Source of the DNA: Gracilaria vermiculophylla
Taxonomy: Eukaryota; Rhodophyta; Florideophyceae; Gracilariales; Gracilariaceae
Direction of reading: 5' to 3'
Assembly: GCA_019155205.2 (NCBI GenBank)
Contig: JAHNZQ020000016.1
Location: 192,156-226,340 of the forward strand
DNA: 34,185 nt
In this document: one piece after another, positions 11,790-22,719 of the stretch
Layout: every line of letters starts with the position of its first letter
How positions within the stretch are numbered: position 1 is the first letter of the stretch
Notes under the pieces: model-generated
Seen by the model: only the letters and a program-made list of their open reading frames with translations
The model's database searches: none
What the model was told of the DNA's origin: nothing
Position numbers and translations under genes: made by a program

Positions 11790-12686
11790 TAGAACCGCGA
11801 TCAACACGGGGACTGCTCCTTGGACTCGGAATCGACTTCTCAGGATTCTGAGCTATCACAGAATGACTCCGAACTCGACCGCCCGCAGCGGAGTTCCAGT
11901 TCCTGACTGTCATTGGCCACCTGTGAGGCAGTACGAGTCCGATCGAAGGGTAGGAGACACCCTAGGCTTCTTGCGTTGAAGCATACTAATTCCTTATACA
12001 AAACGTTGGTTTCATACCGATATTGTAGGTTAGAAGGATCCTCTTTAGGAAAGACACCCCGTGACACGGGTGGGATGAAGAACTAATTCATACAGATGCA
12101 GCTCTTCATGAAGAACGAGAGCTTTACTGGAGATGATCCAATTTTGGTGCTAGACTTCCTAGCCCGCCTTGTGGCGGAAGCCAATATCCTCAATATGAGT
12201 GAGTCCCAAGCATATCTAGCAACGCAATACTTCTTGCGGGGAGGCGCTGAAGTCCAATTCCTCCCAGTTCGAGGTTCATCTCAGGCGTCTTAGGGAGAAA
12301 TGACATGCTGGCTCGAGACCGTGCAGTGCCTCTTGCGTTCCTACGCGACTAGCACTGCCATTCAATCGGCTATCCTCGCACTGCGCAATACTCGCCAATG
12401 CGTTAGAGAACTGGAGACCGACTACTCGGTATGCCTGAATAAAGCTTTTCACCGCTTTGAAAATGTTTACCTCGTAGGGGAATGGTGCACGATGTTTATT
12501 GGCGGCTTGTATCCGGCGATGAAGACACTCGTTGCTCGTTACCAGAAAAATTCCCCTAAGGTGAGATACCTGGAGCTGGTTCAATTTTTTCGTGCGGATG
12601 AAGACGCACTCCTTGCGAGGAACTCTGATTACCGGCAGAAGAAGGCGAAGACACTGATAATCGGTTCAGATACATCTTCCTCTTAA
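11790..12686 (+). pseudogene. Gypsy element A gag (capsid) pseudogene
   Basis: Encodes the capsid-type Gag that would package the element's RNA in cytoplasmic particles. The N-terminal part is rich in Ser, Asp and Glu (around 11800-11900), then comes a basic stretch. From 12096 the frame reads MKNESFTGDDPILVLDFL, a Gag capsid-like stretch, and runs to 12686 interrupted by only one stop (12291-12293). Another in-frame stop lies at 12084. Two further pieces, SYATSTAIQSAILALRN and GGLYPAMKTLVARYQ, look like helical capsid segments. The N-terminal part needs a stop to be read through, so the gene is dead. A degenerate zinc knuckle lies downstream. Confidence 0.7.
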
Positions 12687-14055
12687 CTGCGCTCCATTAA
12701 TACCCCCAAGCCTGGTCATGACGGCAAGCAACCTCTCCACGATGGTGGTTGGTCAGTTCTGACATCGGAACTACCGTCTGCGACGGAAATCTCGTATGGT
12801 ACAGCAATGGAAGCTCCATTGGAGGCACAGGCTTTCTACATGGGTAATAACCGGGCCCCAGTCGATCGATTGCGGTATTCCAACGGGATGACGAGGGCGC
12901 AGCGCCATGGGTGGGTTGATGACCGGAATCTCGGGAGATTAGCAGAAAACCGGAACACCGATTCTCAAGTTCCTTTGTTCAGAGTTGTCTGCATTTTGTG
13001 CTAGACTGGGAAGAACGTCACCCCGCAGTACTTTTTCCCTTAAAGAAGATAGCGCAGTTGGTGGCCAACTACGAAGCCCCGTCCCGAAAAGAGAACACAG
13101 CATTCCTAATGACGTTGTATCTCCGTGCAGAAATGGATTTCCCCAACGCGTTGGCTCACCCTCCGCTTTTGCGGCAGAGGCTAATTCCAGGAATGAACGG
13201 ACCCTTTGCCGACCCCTATCGGATTGTTAGCTGTATCGCCCGCCCGGTCAATCTCGGTGCTTAAGCTCACTTTCATGGTGTGCAGTTCTCTGGCGGCGCC
13301 AGTGCGACTACTGTGACGGGTTCGTGGAGGCTATCCACCCTCGCCTGAAACAGGTAAAGTTGGAAGAGGGGTCGTCAATCCCCATCGACCGAAAACCGCT
13401 TCGGCGGGATGCGAAAAAGCAGGTGCCCATGCCTGCTGCGCAGGAATCCTCAACAGAAACCCGGGAGTCGATCCAGCTTCGTTTTACGAGACCAGTAACG
13501 ATACCTTCCGCCACGCAAGTCCTTGTTCAGGTAACTCCCGTCAACATGGTTTGAGGGTTGGGTAGCCCTCGATTTCATTCTATGAACAGAGTCGCCTCGC
13601 CGTGGCGAACAGAATTGAGCACTTCGTGCTTAACTGCCCATTTGGGATCTCTGTCGTAAACCTGGGCGACATAGCCCAGTATCTGGCTAAAACGGAAGTG
13701 ATTTCTTCCGACACGCGACACCCTATGGCTATGAGCCCTACATGGCTGATGACAGCCTAAAGACGCGGCCTCGTGAAGTCGAAAGAAGGGAAGGCAACCG
13801 ATGCGACAGTGAATTCCGGCCCCAACAGAATCACCGGTCTACAAGAAAGTACCGTGGAAACGGGAAATTATGACTTCCAGGTTAGTTCGGCCTTGCCGAC
13901 CCCATGTACGACGCGTTACGACCAGACGGAGCCCGTCAGAGATCTCAAAGAACCGGACTTGTCCCATGTGCCCGCTTGGCATCGGGAACTTCTCCGCACA
14001 ATGTTGCGAGAATTAACCCACTGTGGGCAGCCTCGCTGGCCGAGATTAACTGCAC
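12687..14055 (+). pseudogene. Degenerate zinc-knuckle and protease region of element A
   Basis: Near 12990 the frame reads VCILC, a stop, then TGKN, which fits a CCHC knuckle whose His became Asn and whose last Cys is lost. PLKKIAQLVANYEA follows. Around 13560 VALDFIL lies where an aspartic protease would be expected, but I cannot see an intact D-T/S-G. Frames change repeatedly. The assignment depends on position between gag and RT. Confidence 0.4.
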
Positions 14056-15780
14056 CGCGCATGGGATAGAATTCTTACCGAGCACTCAGCCAATCGTACA
14101 ACCGCCATACAGGGCTGGGTAGAAGGCTTTAGAGTAGGAAACTTCCAAGTGGAGCGTATGCTCCGTGCCGGATTCATAGAGTCACCAAAATCTCCGTGGA
14201 AGTCTTCCGTAGTCCTTGCGCTAAAAGCGAATGGGTCATGGACGTTTTGCATGGATTACCGCAAGCTTTATTTTCCAACTATCCATGATAGCTACCACAT
14301 TCCTCGTACGGACGAGTGCATGTACTAACTCGGCGATGCCACGGTGTTCACTGCTCTCGACGCCAATTAATGCTACTGGAAGGTCCCTGTCAGGGGGCGG
14401 ACCTTGAGAAAACGGCATTTCTGTGCCCTCCTGGGTCTTACCACTTCATGCGGATGCCTTACAGTCTGACCAACGCACTTGCTATGTTTCAGAGAGCCAC
14501 TGACGCCCTTATAAACCTATTCAAATGGTAGACTGGCCTCAGGTACTCGGACGACATAATCATCTTTTCCAACCACCTGGACGATCAACTGACCTAAGAT
14601 TTGGATATAATGACGGCATTGCGTGACGTTGGTACTACTTTGAGTCTCAGGAAGTTTAAATTACTTCCCGATACCGTAATGTATCTGGGTCACATCATCC
14701 GTCCTGGACGACTTCTGGTCAGAATAGGTCGAGTCAAGTCCCTCACGGAGGCGGAGAAATCCCGGACGGAAACGGAATTGAGATCTTTCTTGGGACTAGT
14801 CATTGTTTATCGATGGTTCGTACCGAATTTTTCGGATACCGCCTCACTGCGGAACTCGTTACTGCAGAAAAGGCAGCCACCGAAGCTCTCGCCATTCACC
14901 ACCGAGCTGTTGGCTGCTTTTCCATCCCTGTTCAGGGCACTGACAACAGCTACAATTTTTTCATTCCCCAAGTAAGGGCTCCCGTACTCCGTGGATAGGG
15001 ATTCCAGTTATTATCAAGTAGGCTGTGCTTTGTTTCAAACAAGCCCCGACAGAGAACGCAAACCAATCGGATGTCGGTCCAGAATTCTCAATGTTCAAGA
15101 GAGGAACTATTTCTTCTCGGAGAAGGAGTGCTTCGCTATGGTGAGGGCGCTCTCCAAACTACGCCCTTATTGAACTGGGGGGCACTTCACCGTATTCAAT
15201 AATCAATCATATTTGAGGTGGGTGATGAATATTGTAGATGCGTCAGGCCACTTGATGCAGTGGGAGTTCCGCCTCGCGGAATGCAAGTTCGACGTGGTTT
15301 ACAAGAAGGACGCACAGAAAGTGGAAGCCGATGCCATGTCACGAATTCTCCGAAAAATAGAAACCATCGACGATGCCGAAAAGAACTGGATCCCCTGTTT
15401 CGTTGCGAAAGGGAGTATTTTGGAAGCGTTGCACTCGGCCTCCAGGGAGGCTAGCTCTGGCGACATGGACTATTTCCTTGCCTCCGACGACATCGAGCAC
15501 GCCTCACAGGGAACTTTAACGCCAAATAGCATGAAGAAGATGATCCAAGAACTGTTCGGGGACGCATTCTGCATAGAACTACTTGTGCGTCTGAACGACG
15601 GAGAAGACCTACCTTTTGAGGTGAACCACGCACGCTACCTGGTCCAGAAAGTAGAGCCTCACAAATAGATCGTGGTGTCCTACTTGACCGTGCCCAAGGT
15701 CGTTCAACTCAGCATCACTGCAAGGCGAGAATATCTCTGTCGGAGACACCGGATTCGGCCCGAGTGGGGTCGCAAACCCT
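14056..15780 (+). pseudogene. Gypsy element A reverse transcriptase, RNase H and start of integrase
   Basis: RT begins with AHGIEFLPSTQPIVQPPYR, the standard gypsy entry (H.I.....P..QPPYR). Then come FCMDYRKL and LGDATVFTALDA, whose next residue is a stop. The polymerase site reads YSDDIIIFS near 14540, keeping both aspartates. YLGHIIRPG and ELRSFLGL mark the connection. RNase H starts at 14991 with DRDSSYYQVGCALFQ, and SEKECFAMVRALSKLRPY ends in a stop. The stretch 15213-15668 holds the QKVEADAMSRI motif and the link to integrase (LPFE.N..YLV). A vestige of the integrase zinc-binding region follows to about 15780, then homology ends. Several stops and frameshifts are present. Confidence 0.85.
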
Positions 15781-16103
15781 GATAATGGAAGGAGCTACAC
15801 CCAACCGTGAAGTTCGGACATTAACAGTGGAACTTGACCTCAACCGCTACCTCTTCTTTGCCCCTTTCAACCATTTCTGTTTCTCACACAGCTCTCTGGT
15901 TTCATTGCAAAACACGAGTCACAATGAGCATGGTTTTGCTCTCAATGATGGCACATTTTCCGAAATGTGCTGTTGATTGTCACTCGACGCGCGCTTCGTG
16001 CAAAAGTAAAGAACAAGTACAAGCAAAGAAGGACTCAAGCAGTTTCACCCAAAGACGCAAGTCGCGCGCATTTTCCCTCCTACTCTATGCCGAGAAGTTC
16101 TTA
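15781..16103. other. Junction replacing integrase in element A
   Basis: Between the vestigial start of integrase and the antisense block I see no integrase core (no D,D-35-E motif) on either strand. Short frames here have no known motif. A deletion joining pol to the antisense region is the simplest reading. Confidence 0.4.
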
Positions 16104-18042
16104 TCATGCTAATCGGTTACCCCTTCCTTTCCAAAGACCGGGTCTTCCCGCCAAGGCGGTTTGCAAGGCCCTCCTGAATCGCGGCCAGATCCCCCCTAAT
16201 CTCGCTAGGGCGGAGCCCACCCCCTTGGAGGAACAGCGCGATGACATCGCTTCGCGGCACCGAGTCCGTAGGGTACGCAGAAAAACCGGCAACGCCTGCC
16301 GTGGAGGAGGAAGTTCCCCAGATCGCCGCATTCGTGGGAGCAACCGGAGTATTGGCCTCAGAAACCTCCGCCAGATCGGCAGCGCTTCCGTGGTGATGGG
16401 CGTTTACCTCCATGGAGGTGTAAATATACAAGGCAGACATAACGCCCACCCCATCGGTAGATTCTTCCGACTCGGGAATGACATCGTCGAGCGCGGCAGC
16501 GGATTTATGATCCACTACGTAGTGACTCTCTGCATTGACGCAGTGATAGGCATCGGCGCTGACAACTCCACAAGGGTGGTCACCTGGGACCCTCCAGGGC
16601 TCATTGCGATAGGTCTCCGCCTCCGCGCGGCTGATTTCCGTTTCCTCCTACGGGTCGACGTACACCAAGTCGCCCGCATCTGCAGTAGTACGCCTAAGAC
16701 CGGGGACGAAACCACGATGCGGCTGGCTCCGAAGGGCGTTCTGTTGCGGCACTTCGTCTCAATGGACTTGGTCGATGTAATCGAGCAACTCCGGCATCTC
16801 GTTTTGGTTGGTTTCATCCCCAAGAGAGACTCTAGTGTCCAAACTACGAGTAAATCTTTGCAAGCGCAGTGGGATATACCAAAGACGGTATTTATCGTAC
16901 GATTCGGCAAAGACATAAGCCACAGTGCGGACCGCCCACTCCGTGATGAGGAAAGCCGAGTACCGACAACAGGGATCTTCCACCATGGCGGAGCCCATAT
17001 ATATCAGGACCAAGTGGAACTCCACGTACCTCAATAGAGGCCCGCCAATCTGCAATTAGGACACACCGCAACCTGTGGTAACGCGGTGCGATCCCCCCGA
17101 TCTCCGTGTTCCGATACTGTACGAAGAAGCCGGTTCGGGCTCTGCAACGCCAGTCTTCGCGGATGAAATTCTGTAAGAAGTGCGACTGGCTCTGCCAGCA
17201 GAGGTACCGAAATTCCGCTCGGATGATAGAACGTGTCCAATGTATCGCCCCCTGGTATACCTAGACGCCGCCCCGCCACTCAGCAACTTCCAGTAGGTGA
17301 AGCATACCGCAGTACCTTACTTTGCCGCCTGTGCTGTAGAACAGGATTTCGAAAGACACACGGTTCCCCATCGGTGTCTGAAATGGTGCCCGAAACTGCC
17401 GGAGTTGCGAAATTAAAATCAACGCGCAAGGGGTCTTTTCCAAAAATTCTCTATGATGGGTTGTGATGACATAAGACGGTACCGCGATGCTGATGCGATA
17501 GTCCCTGGACATATTAATCGCTCCGATAATTCCTCCGGGGAGGTCGCCCGAGTTTTGGTTGTATGCAGCAATCAACGGCTCTTCGCGGAACGCGATCAAT
17601 AAAACCACGGATTGTGCTTGAGAATCATGGTTCCTATCCGAGTTCTCGAGTCGGCCGCCATAATGGCGTCGTAAGTCGGCCATATTTGTACTGGCAACTG
17701 CTCGTGAGACACAGCACTAGATGGATGGTAGGGCATGGCCGGTTTTCTCGTCTCGGGCGATTCCAAGGTCGGAGTATCCGCATAAGCGGCTTTCGTATCT
17801 TCAATCCCCAAGTCCGGTGCTTCCTCGTCAGGCGGAGTGCAGCTAAATCCTGGAATTGGAACCATGCAGAAGTAGGTCGAACCTCTTGTGGGGGGGTTCG
17901 GGGTCCTTTCGGACATTTTGCGTTCGTTGGAAACGGTAGCCATAGGAGTCGGAGAAGATTTGCAAGCAGTGCAGGTTGGCTGTCGGGATAAAATTTCGGA
18001 GGCCGACGCATCAGGCGGGCTCTTATCGCCACTTCCCGACAT
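16104..18042 (-). pseudogene. Antisense coding-like block in element A
   Basis: Between the truncated pol and the 3' LTR, the minus strand reads more like protein than the plus strand. A Met at 18040-18042, 48 bases inside the LTR edge, opens a 149-codon frame to 17596 (Ser/Pro/acidic-rich, ending near SHEQLPVQIWPTYDAIMA). With frame changes it goes on through SVVLLIAFREEPLIAAYN and VPSYVITTHHREFLEKTP (17683-17261), a Tyr/Phe/Arg-rich stretch (17055-16759, ELLDYIDQVH) and an Ala/Ser/acidic tail to about 16117. I recognise no domain. Antisense frames between pol and the 3' LTR are known in some plant gypsy elements, so this may be an accessory gene. An unrelated insertion in reverse orientation is the alternative. 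Confidence 0.45.
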
Positions 18043-18076
18043 GGCTCTTCGTCGTCGAAGTGCGTGTCTTGTCTTG

Positions 18077-18089
18077 AACGGGAGGGATA
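18077..18089 (+). promoter_or_regulatory. Polypurine tract of element A
   Basis: A mostly purine run (core gggaggga) directly before the 3' LTR, where gypsy elements prime plus-strand DNA synthesis. It confirms that the element is oriented on the plus strand, against the direction of the neighbouring antisense block. Confidence 0.7.
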
Positions 18090-18963
18090 TAAAGTGCAGT
18101 GCCCTCCAGTGAGGTTTTTCTTGGCACTTTGCCGATTCACCGGATTTCGCGTAGGCGGTATATGTGAAAACGGAAATAGTGCGTGCGCGAATCACGTCCG
18201 TTAGCCGGCTGAAATCCGGAGTCGCCGGCTCGACGCGTTTTGCGCGACGTGACACGACCACTGGACGTCATCCCGGCACGCGCGTGGCAACCGCTCGCTG
18301 CCCGCTGACTACAGTATGGGTGCCGGATGGCATCTGCCGCGCACGGTCAATTTAGTGTTTTTGCTTTTTATTTATTTTGCTATTTCCTCCATTTTGTCCT
18401 TGGCGCTACAGTATTAAGCGCGACGGCACTCCGGCCGTCGCTCTGAGAAAACAGCACCAGGCGGGATCTCTTGTCTGAATTCGTCGCCCACGCGGTAAAT
18501 TCTCTCCATCATGGGAAAATACACCATGGATGACGGAAGTTCACCACCCGTGACGACAAGAACCATTGTTTGGACTCTGCTTTTCTTCTTTCAGGTTCGC
18601 GCTCTTATGAGGTTATGCCCACCGGACCTTCGGTTTACCTCTTTTGAACTACGTCCGCTACCTTATCAACGCGACTTCCACGGTACCAGCCTGGCACAAT
18701 ATATTACTCGGCCGTGCCGAGATAGCCCGATATATTGCAGGGCCATCTCACCGAGCCCACGCAAACAGCCTCAATCACAGGACCTGCCGTATCCCCTGAT
18801 TCTCCATTTGTCTTCTTCTTGAACCCGGTGCGACGGCTTGGCCTTGGAGTTACGCCCGGCTCGAGTGCATCGCCTGAGAAAGGCTCTGCCTCTGAATCAT
18901 CGCGCGATACGAAAGTTCCGAACATCCTACGTGATACTTTCCCCCTTTTGGCAATTTAATACA
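18090..18963 (+). repeat. 3' LTR of gypsy element A
   Basis: 874 bp, colinear with 10365-11238. The opening TG has decayed to TA, and the closing CA is kept at 18962-18963. It is followed directly by the GTCAG duplication. Confidence 0.93.
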
Positions 18964-18968
18964 GTCAG
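18964..18968 (+). repeat. Right target-site duplication GTCAG
   Basis: A perfect copy of 10360-10364. Removing one copy together with the gypsy element restores a continuous Tc1 reading frame at this point. Confidence 0.9.
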
Positions 18969-19240
18969 CAAGACAATATTGCTATCCACACCGCAAAGCA
19001 CACAAAAAATAAGTTTCAAACTAACAATCCGTATGTCATTGAGTGGCCAGCGCGTGGTCTGGACTTAAAACGCATCAAAACTCTGTTGAGGATATTGAAT
19101 GGAAAAGTTAATTGTAGTGCAATGTAGTTCTTTGAGTACGAGAGTTGTAAGATGTTGTAACGCAAGAATGCATTCCCACTCAAACGGAAACGCTAAATAT
19201 CGTAGTTAGTTCTATGCGGAATTGTTGTTTTGGAGTCCTA
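18966..19240 (+). pseudogene. Tc1/mariner transposase relic, 3' part
   Basis: Continues the frame cut at 10364. It reads QQDNIAIHTAKHTKN (second catalytic Asp, family Q.DNA..H.A) and then VIEWPARGLDLKRIK (family EWPA.SPDLNPIE). The third catalytic residue, 34 residues after the second Asp, is Lys instead of Glu. LLRILNGKV follows, with a stop at about 19112. Similarity fades before 19240 and no terminal inverted repeat was found. Confidence 0.88.
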
Positions 19241-20199
19241 TAGAACGCTGTTAGAAAGACAAAGTATGGAACGTAGTGTAATGGCGAAAAAAGGAATTTG
19301 TATTTTTGGTGAACCTCTCTTTGTACACAGCTCTAATTTTGAAAGTTTTGCCTCATTCAGAAGTTTTTGCGCGTGTTCATATGAAACAAACGAATTTCGT
19401 TTACTACATTGCAGATGCTACTCCAGATGTTTTTCGGTTGAAGAAACGCGGCATTTATTCTATACATCGAACTAACTAGGTATACCTATCATTGTGCGTA
19501 GCGCAAAGAAAGTACCAAACGAAGGCATTCGTGAACTTCAGTGCGAAGTTCAATGTCTATCCATATATTTGAGAAACGAAAAGGTATTTATCTGATTTGC
19601 TACTTTCACCAATATCTTGAAACGCTATAGACTTTAATCAGATCACATCACCAGGAAACCACTTGTGCTGCTGCATGGAACTTCCAATGTCCGTGGATTG
19701 ACATAATGACTATTGTTCTTGTAATTTGTATTCTCACTTACATTTTTATTTATTTATTTGCTTAGACTTGATCTTTTTCAAGTACTGTGGAGCGCAGTAT
19801 TTTGGACTTTGGCTTTACGGCCGCCTTTGGTATATAGGCCCATCAATGGTGGCCGTCCTCATCTTAAGATATAATCGTCTCCGTCATGGCGAAAATTGAT
19901 ATTGGCCTGAAGCAACGCTCTCTTTTGCACGGTTCGTTTACCAATAGTGCACGATTTAATCTATATTTAAAATAATATCGCATTCTTTTGCTACGGCTCA
20001 CTGTGCGGTACCATACTCATATATCTTTTTCGCAGTATCAAGCTGTAGTAAACTTTTTACGATACTTTCTTGCTAATATTTTTGGCACTATTCTCGTTTA
20101 TGCGTTATCTTTAAGCTTCCCAGGCATGATTTGTGGGTCACAGAATATTTCAGTTTGCGAGAAGGTTAACACTCATGTTGAATTCCCACCCTCTTGAAG
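19241..20199. other. Stretch without a recognised gene
   Basis: AT-rich. Frames at 19230-19475 (81 codons) and 19988-20197 (69 codons, hydrophobic) have no motif I know. I see no repeat linking to the gypsy elements on either side. Confidence 0.45.
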
Positions 20200-21126
20200 G
20201 ATAGTAATGGTGTTTTAGCCATTATTCGTAAAGTCTTCACAAAGAATCAGTCCCGGTGCACACCCAACTTGCTGCAACGCTTCCAGGAAGTGCTTCACTG
20301 CAGTCATACCTTGCGAAAGAGAGATATGAACTTCTTCGTCAGATTATTTTAGGTCCGGGCATTTCCTAACAAAGTGATATATCGCTTTCAAACAACTGTT
20401 CTAATAAATTTCTCTTGGAGGCCCTTGCTCCGTTTTACTGTTTTCTTGTCGACAGAAATGCAGCTCGACTGCTTTTTTCCCCATATGTCAGAAGCCATCA
20501 ATCATTGCCTCGGATGGAACTTGCAGTATGTTCCTCCGAAGCGGTGCGTCGCAAGATCTGGAAAACGTTCGCGCCCAGAAGATGGACGTGAAACAGAAAG
20601 AATCAACAACGAAAAATCTGGTTAAAATGGTGTTAATAGTAGAACCAAAACACGCCATCTCGTCTGTGGGCTACTTTCCACAGTTACTCGCCCAGCCCAA
20701 GGATACTGCCCTTGAGAAACAATTTCAAACTTTGTGTGTGTGCATGCCACGCTCTCTTAGAGATTTTCGTGTCTATTTGCGGAACACTGGAAGCTCTCCA
20801 AATTCAGGGCTTAGCCGATGAACTATGTTCATAAGGATCGGACGCCAAATTGATGCTCGAGTGCTTTCGGGTTAAGCATCCTTCTTCAAAAGTATGCGAA
20901 ACTGATTGGCTCAGGTGGGAATGCGGTTGAACTCATTCGAAATATGTTAGTGCACTCCGGCTACTGCAGCGAAACAATTGGTGCCAAGTCGCGTTTGTGG
21001 CCTGGAACTCCAAAACATGCCAAATTGGCGGATATAAAAAAAGCAAACGCTACTTCAACTCCTCAATTTCATTCAAAATTAACCCTAGTGACATATCCTA
21101 CTCACTATGAACATGCCAAAGACTGA
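20200..21126 (+). pseudogene. Unidentified coding-like region
   Basis: Protein-like stretches run on the plus strand in changing frames. 20203-20345 includes GVLAIIRKVFTKNQS and LLQRFQEVLHCSHTLRKRD; 20528-20821 includes SLRDFRVYLRNTGSSPNSG; about 20880-21126 includes LLQKYAKLIGSGGNAVELIR and MLVHSGYCSETIGAKSRLW. The last frame ends at a stop at 21124. I do not recognise the family, and it does not look like gypsy Gag. The best guess is a broken host gene into which, or next to which, gypsy element B inserted: its pol homology starts only about 45 bases on. Confidence 0.35.
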
Positions 21127-21171
21127 TAGAAGACTTATGGTTCGTTTGATGGTACTCATTGTACAGAAGGC

Positions 21172-22660
21172 GCTATGAACTCCATATCGGCGAAGATTTC
21201 GAAGAGTATCGCCATAGGATAGTGGGGATGCTATCTGCCTTTGAGGACATGGAGTTTGGCCGCTTTCATCAGGTTAGCCTCGCCAAGCATCGAATCCAGA
21301 CTACACCTGATGCAAAACCGGTACACTAACTCTCGAGGAGGGCCGGAACCCATGCGTTCGAGTTTGAACGAGATGAGGTTCACCGGATGATGAAGAAGAG
21401 CATTATTGAACCCTTCAACTGCAAATGGGCCTCCCCGGTTGTGGTTTGGAAGAAGAAAGATGGCTCCTCAAGGTTCTGCATTCACTATAGACGCCTCAAA
21501 GAGGTGCAGGAACGCGATTCGTACCCGACACCCCGTATGGATGAATGTATTGACTCCTTAGGTGATGCGTCCGTTTTCTCCACGCTGGATGCCTACAGTG
21601 GCTACAGGAAAATTGAGATGTATGCCTCCGATAAGGATAAGACAACATTCACCTCGCATTCTGGAGTTTTCAGAATCTTAAGGACGCCATTTGGATTGAA
21701 GAATGCACCCCCCCCCGTTCCAATGAGCGGTGCACGTAATCCTGTCGAAGCAGGAAAGGCAGTACGCTTTGATGTATATTGATGAGGTCATCATATACTC
21801 CCGCAGCATGGAGGTGCATTTTATGCATATGAAGCACGTGCTCCAACTCTTGAAGGATACGGGACTCACTTTGAAGCTGGAGAAGTGCTTCTTTTTCAAG
21901 TCCTTGGTGGATTTCTTGGGGAACGTGGTGCTCCCGGGACGCGTACAGGCTTTCGAGAAAACTCAGAACGCCATCAAGGAAGCTCACCATCCGGCATACC
22001 AGATGGAGCTCCGCTCCTTCCTGGGGTTGTGTAGTGTCTTCCAAAGTTTTGTCCGGAACTTCTCCCGTATCGAGGCGCCGATAAAGCGCCTCTTGGAGAA
22101 AGAAAAGCCGACGCAATCGGCTATCCTGACAGAAGAAGAGTTTGAAGCCTTTAAAACCCTGAAGAGAAGACTAATAGAGACACCGATCTTGGTACTTCTC
22201 AAGCGGCACGGCCGTATGGTGCTGGACACTGACGCCTGTAAATGCCAGGTCAGATGTGCATTCCTACAGGAACATCCTGAAGATGGACTTCAACCCATCG
22301 GATACTGGAGTCCCAGCCTCACACCTACGGAATGGGATTATTCCGTCTCAGAGCGCGAATGACTCCCCATCGTATATGCGGTGTTGCTTTCATGCCCGTA
22401 CTTGTAAGGCGCGCGTTTAATCTTTAGGATAGACCAATCTCAACTAAAGTCGATACTGTCTTTGACGGATGCTTCCAGTCGCCTGGGAAGGTAGATGCAA
22501 CGCCTCCTGGAGTTCGAAATTGATATCATTCATCGTTCTGGCATGAGACAGCAAGCAGCGGACGGGCTATCGCGAATATCCACCGAGGAAGGAGACAAAA
22601 CGCCTTTGCATGACACAATCCCGTGTCTAGTCACCGAGGACGCCAACTGGAAAGGAGGAT
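21172..22660 (+). pseudogene. Element B reverse transcriptase and RNase H
   Basis: Starts in frame with YELHIGEDFEEY just after the unidentified region. RT motifs are KHRIQTTPDAKPV (entry), WASPVVVWKKKDGSSRFC, DECIDSLGDASVFSTLDAYS and PFGLKNAP. A run of nine C at 21708-21716 shifts the frame, and the polymerase site then reads YIDEVIIYS, so the second Asp of the usual YxDD is Glu. ELRSFLGL follows. RNase H begins VLDTDACKCQVRCAFLQ and ends RSGMRQQAADGLSRIS. In-frame stops include those near 21319, 22360 and 22405. A dead copy, but its polypeptide is better conserved than that of element A. Confidence 0.9.
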
Positions 22661-22719
22661 TCCGTGTAGAATGATGGGAATGCTTTGAACCTGGAAGAAG
22701 GCTTCATGGGATTTGTGAG

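Larger units (their letters stand above)
10365..18963 (+). mobile_element. Complete but degenerate Ty3/gypsy LTR retrotransposon (element A)
   Basis: 8,599 bp, bounded by two LTRs with TG...CA ends and a perfect 5-bp duplication (GTCAG), inserted into a Tc1 transposase relic. Order: 5' LTR, candidate primer-binding site, gag, a degenerate protease region, RT, RNase H, the start of integrase, a large antisense coding-like block, polypurine tract, 3' LTR. Integrase beyond its zinc-binding start is missing, and all sense genes carry stops and frameshifts. The LTRs have diverged (13 differences in the 60 bases starting at 10369 and 18094), so insertion is not recent. Confidence 0.9.

Noticed and set aside
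15967..17037. A 356-codon plus-strand open frame inside element A
   Set aside because: It lies opposite the antisense block, is Arg-rich with no motif, and the overlapping minus-strand translations look more like real protein. I treat it as a compositional shadow.
19988..20197. 69-codon hydrophobic frame as a membrane protein
   Set aside because: AT-rich DNA readily yields Phe/Leu/Ile-rich frames. No start context, homology or conserved motif.
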